This document shows positions 4,999-6,075 of a DNA stretch of 6,075 nt, piece after piece (within the stretch, counting starts at the first letter, position 1; each line of letters opens with the position of its first letter). The stretch is from contig JAQCHG010000120.1 of NCBI GenBank assembly GCA_027619675.1, forward strand, positions 1 to 6,075, written 5' to 3'. Below the pieces are notes generated by a model. It was not told the DNA's origin, ran no database searches, and saw nothing but the letters and a program-made list of their open reading frames with translations. Source of the DNA: Cyanobacteriota bacterium (lineage in GTDB: Bacteria > Cyanobacteriota > Cyanobacteriia > Phormidesmidales > Phormidesmidaceae). The translations under genes and the position numbers were made by a program.

Positions 4999-6075
4999 AT
5001 GACCGTTCATTCCCTTGAAACCCTAACCGCTTTGATTGAGCAGGTCAAAGTGGCCCAAGCGGACTATGCCACCTTTACCCAAGCCCAAGTTGATCGCATT
5101 TTCCACGAGGCGGCCCTAGCGGCTAACACCAAACGTATTCCCCTGGCGAAGCAGGCGGTGCAGGAAACGGCCATGGGGATCGTCGAGGACAAGGTGATTA
5201 AAAATCACTTTGCCTCGGAGATGGTCTACAACAAATACAAGGACGAAAAGACCTGCGGGGTGATTGAAAATGATCCCGGTTATGGCCTACAAAAAATTGC
5301 GGAACCCGTGGGCATTTTGGCGGGGATTGTGCCCACCACTAACCCCACCTCAACGGCGATTTTTAAAGCCCTATTGGCCCTCAAAACCCGCAACGGCATT
5401 ATTTTTTCTCCCCATCCTCGGGCTAAGGGCTGCACCATTGAGGCGGCGCGGATTGTGCGGAATGCGGCGATCGCCGCTGGAGCCCCCCCCGACATCATCG
5501 GCTGGATCGACGAGCCGACGGTGGAGCTATCCCAAGCGTTGATGAGCCATCCCGACATCAAGCTGATTTTGGCGACGGGTGGCCCCGGCATGGTGCGGGC
5601 GGCCTATTCTTCGGGGAATCCCTCCCTGGGGGTGGGGGCGGGCAACACCCCAGCGGTGATCGACAGTTCCGCCCACATCAAGATGGCGGTGAACTCCATC
5701 TTGATTTCTAAGACCTTTGACAACGGCATGATCTGTGCCAGTGAGCAGTCGGTGATCGTGCTGGATGACATTTACGACGAGGTGCGGGCGGAGTTCATCG
5801 AACGGGGGGCCTATGTGCTCAACGACGACGAAAAGGTCAAGGTCCGGGAGATCATCCTTAAAAATGGGCGGCTGAATGCGGAAATCGTGGGGCAGTCTAC
5901 CGAGAAACTAGCGGCATTGGCGGGGATCAGCGTACCTGAAGGCACCCGCGTTTTGATTGGGGAAGTGGAGGCCATTAACACCGATGAGCCCTTCGCCTAT
6001 GAAAAGCTGTCGCCAATTCTGGCCATGTATCGCGCGTCTGACTTTGGCCATGGGGTGAGCATGGCGGAACAGTTG
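4999..6075 (+). CDS. adhE: Bifunctional aldehyde-alcohol dehydrogenase, 3' end outside window
   Basis: Reduces acetyl-CoA to acetaldehyde and then ethanol with NADH. The 359 codons present cover most of the N-terminal acylating aldehyde dehydrogenase domain. The iron-dependent alcohol dehydrogenase half would lie downstream if the gene has the usual length of about 870-890 residues. Similarity to E. coli AdhE is high from the start: MGIVEDKVIKNHFASE, YKDEKTCGV, IVPTTNPTSTAIFK (110-123), IIFSPHPRAK, ATGGPGMV (192-199) and GVGAGNTP (211-218). The catalytic cysteine is in FDNGMICASEQS at Cys246, the same number as in E. coli. Later blocks are ILKNGRLNAEIVGQ and EKLSPILAMYRASDF. The frame runs to the last base without a stop. 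Because the domain boundary is not reached, a single-domain acylating dehydrogenase cannot be strictly excluded, but sequence similarity favours AdhE. It accepts acetyl-CoA made by PflB and follows the OsmC gene by 35 bp. Confidence 0.95.
   Translation, partial: MTVHSLETLTALIEQVKVAQADYATFTQAQVDRIFHEAALAANTKRIPLAKQAVQETAMGIVEDKVIKNHFASEMVYNKYKDEKTCGVIENDPGYGLQKIAEPVGILAGIVPTTNPTSTAIFKALLALKTRNGIIFSPHPRAKGCTIEAARIVRNAAIAAGAPPDIIGWIDEPTVELSQALMSHPDIKLILATGGPGMVRAAYSSGNPSLGVGAGNTPAVIDSSAHIKMAVNSILISKTFDNGMICASEQSVIVLDDIYDEVRAEFIERGAYVLNDDEKVKVREIILKNGRLNAEIVGQSTEKLAALAGISVPEGTRVLIGEVEAINTDEPFAYEKLSPILAMYRASDFGHGVSMAEQL

Noticed and set aside
5264..5591. Overlapping frames on both strands inside adhE
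   Set aside because: Shadows of the adhE frame, which is open from 4999 to the window end with continuous similarity.

Overview
The window looks like cyanobacterial chromosome. The palindrome GCGATCGC (the HIP1 octamer, over-represented in many cyanobacterial genomes) occurs eight times in 6 kb, starting at 275, 1448, 2071, 2734, 2884, 3833, 4374 and 5467. Base composition is G+C-rich (roughly 60% by eye). I cannot name the genus.

The locus encodes fermentative pyruvate and acetyl-CoA metabolism. From left to right it holds: the 3' three quarters of pflB (pyruvate formate-lyase, 1-1677, +); a 38-bp perfect palindrome (1684-1721); a convergent gene for a small secreted four-cysteine protein (1758-2123, -); a 237-bp divergent intergenic region with a direct repeat and a candidate promoter; a NrdG-type radical SAM protein (2361-2996, +); a short heptamer repeat filling most of the gap to pflA (3032-3760, +), the PFL-activating enzyme; a G-rich, structure-prone spacer; an unrecognised small gene (3908-4318, +); a second spacer with hairpins; an OsmC-family peroxidase-like gene (4556-4963, +); and, 35 bp on, the first 359 codons of adhE (4999 to the window end, +), the bifunctional aldehyde-alcohol dehydrogenase.

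How the genes fit together: PflA uses SAM and a [4Fe-4S] cluster to place a glycyl radical on PflB. PflB then splits pyruvate with CoA into acetyl-CoA and formate, and AdhE reduces acetyl-CoA to ethanol, regenerating NAD+. This is a dark, anoxic energy route in an otherwise oxygenic organism. The enzymes are established families with intact diagnostic residues. The less familiar parts are the second, NrdG-like activase directly upstream of pflA, the unrecognised gene at 3908-4318, the OsmC gene coupled to adhE, and several non-coding structures: the palindrome, heptamer repeat, two G-quadruplex motifs and competing hairpins. I see no mobile element, CRISPR array, tRNA or rRNA, and I do not claim a demonstrated new system.
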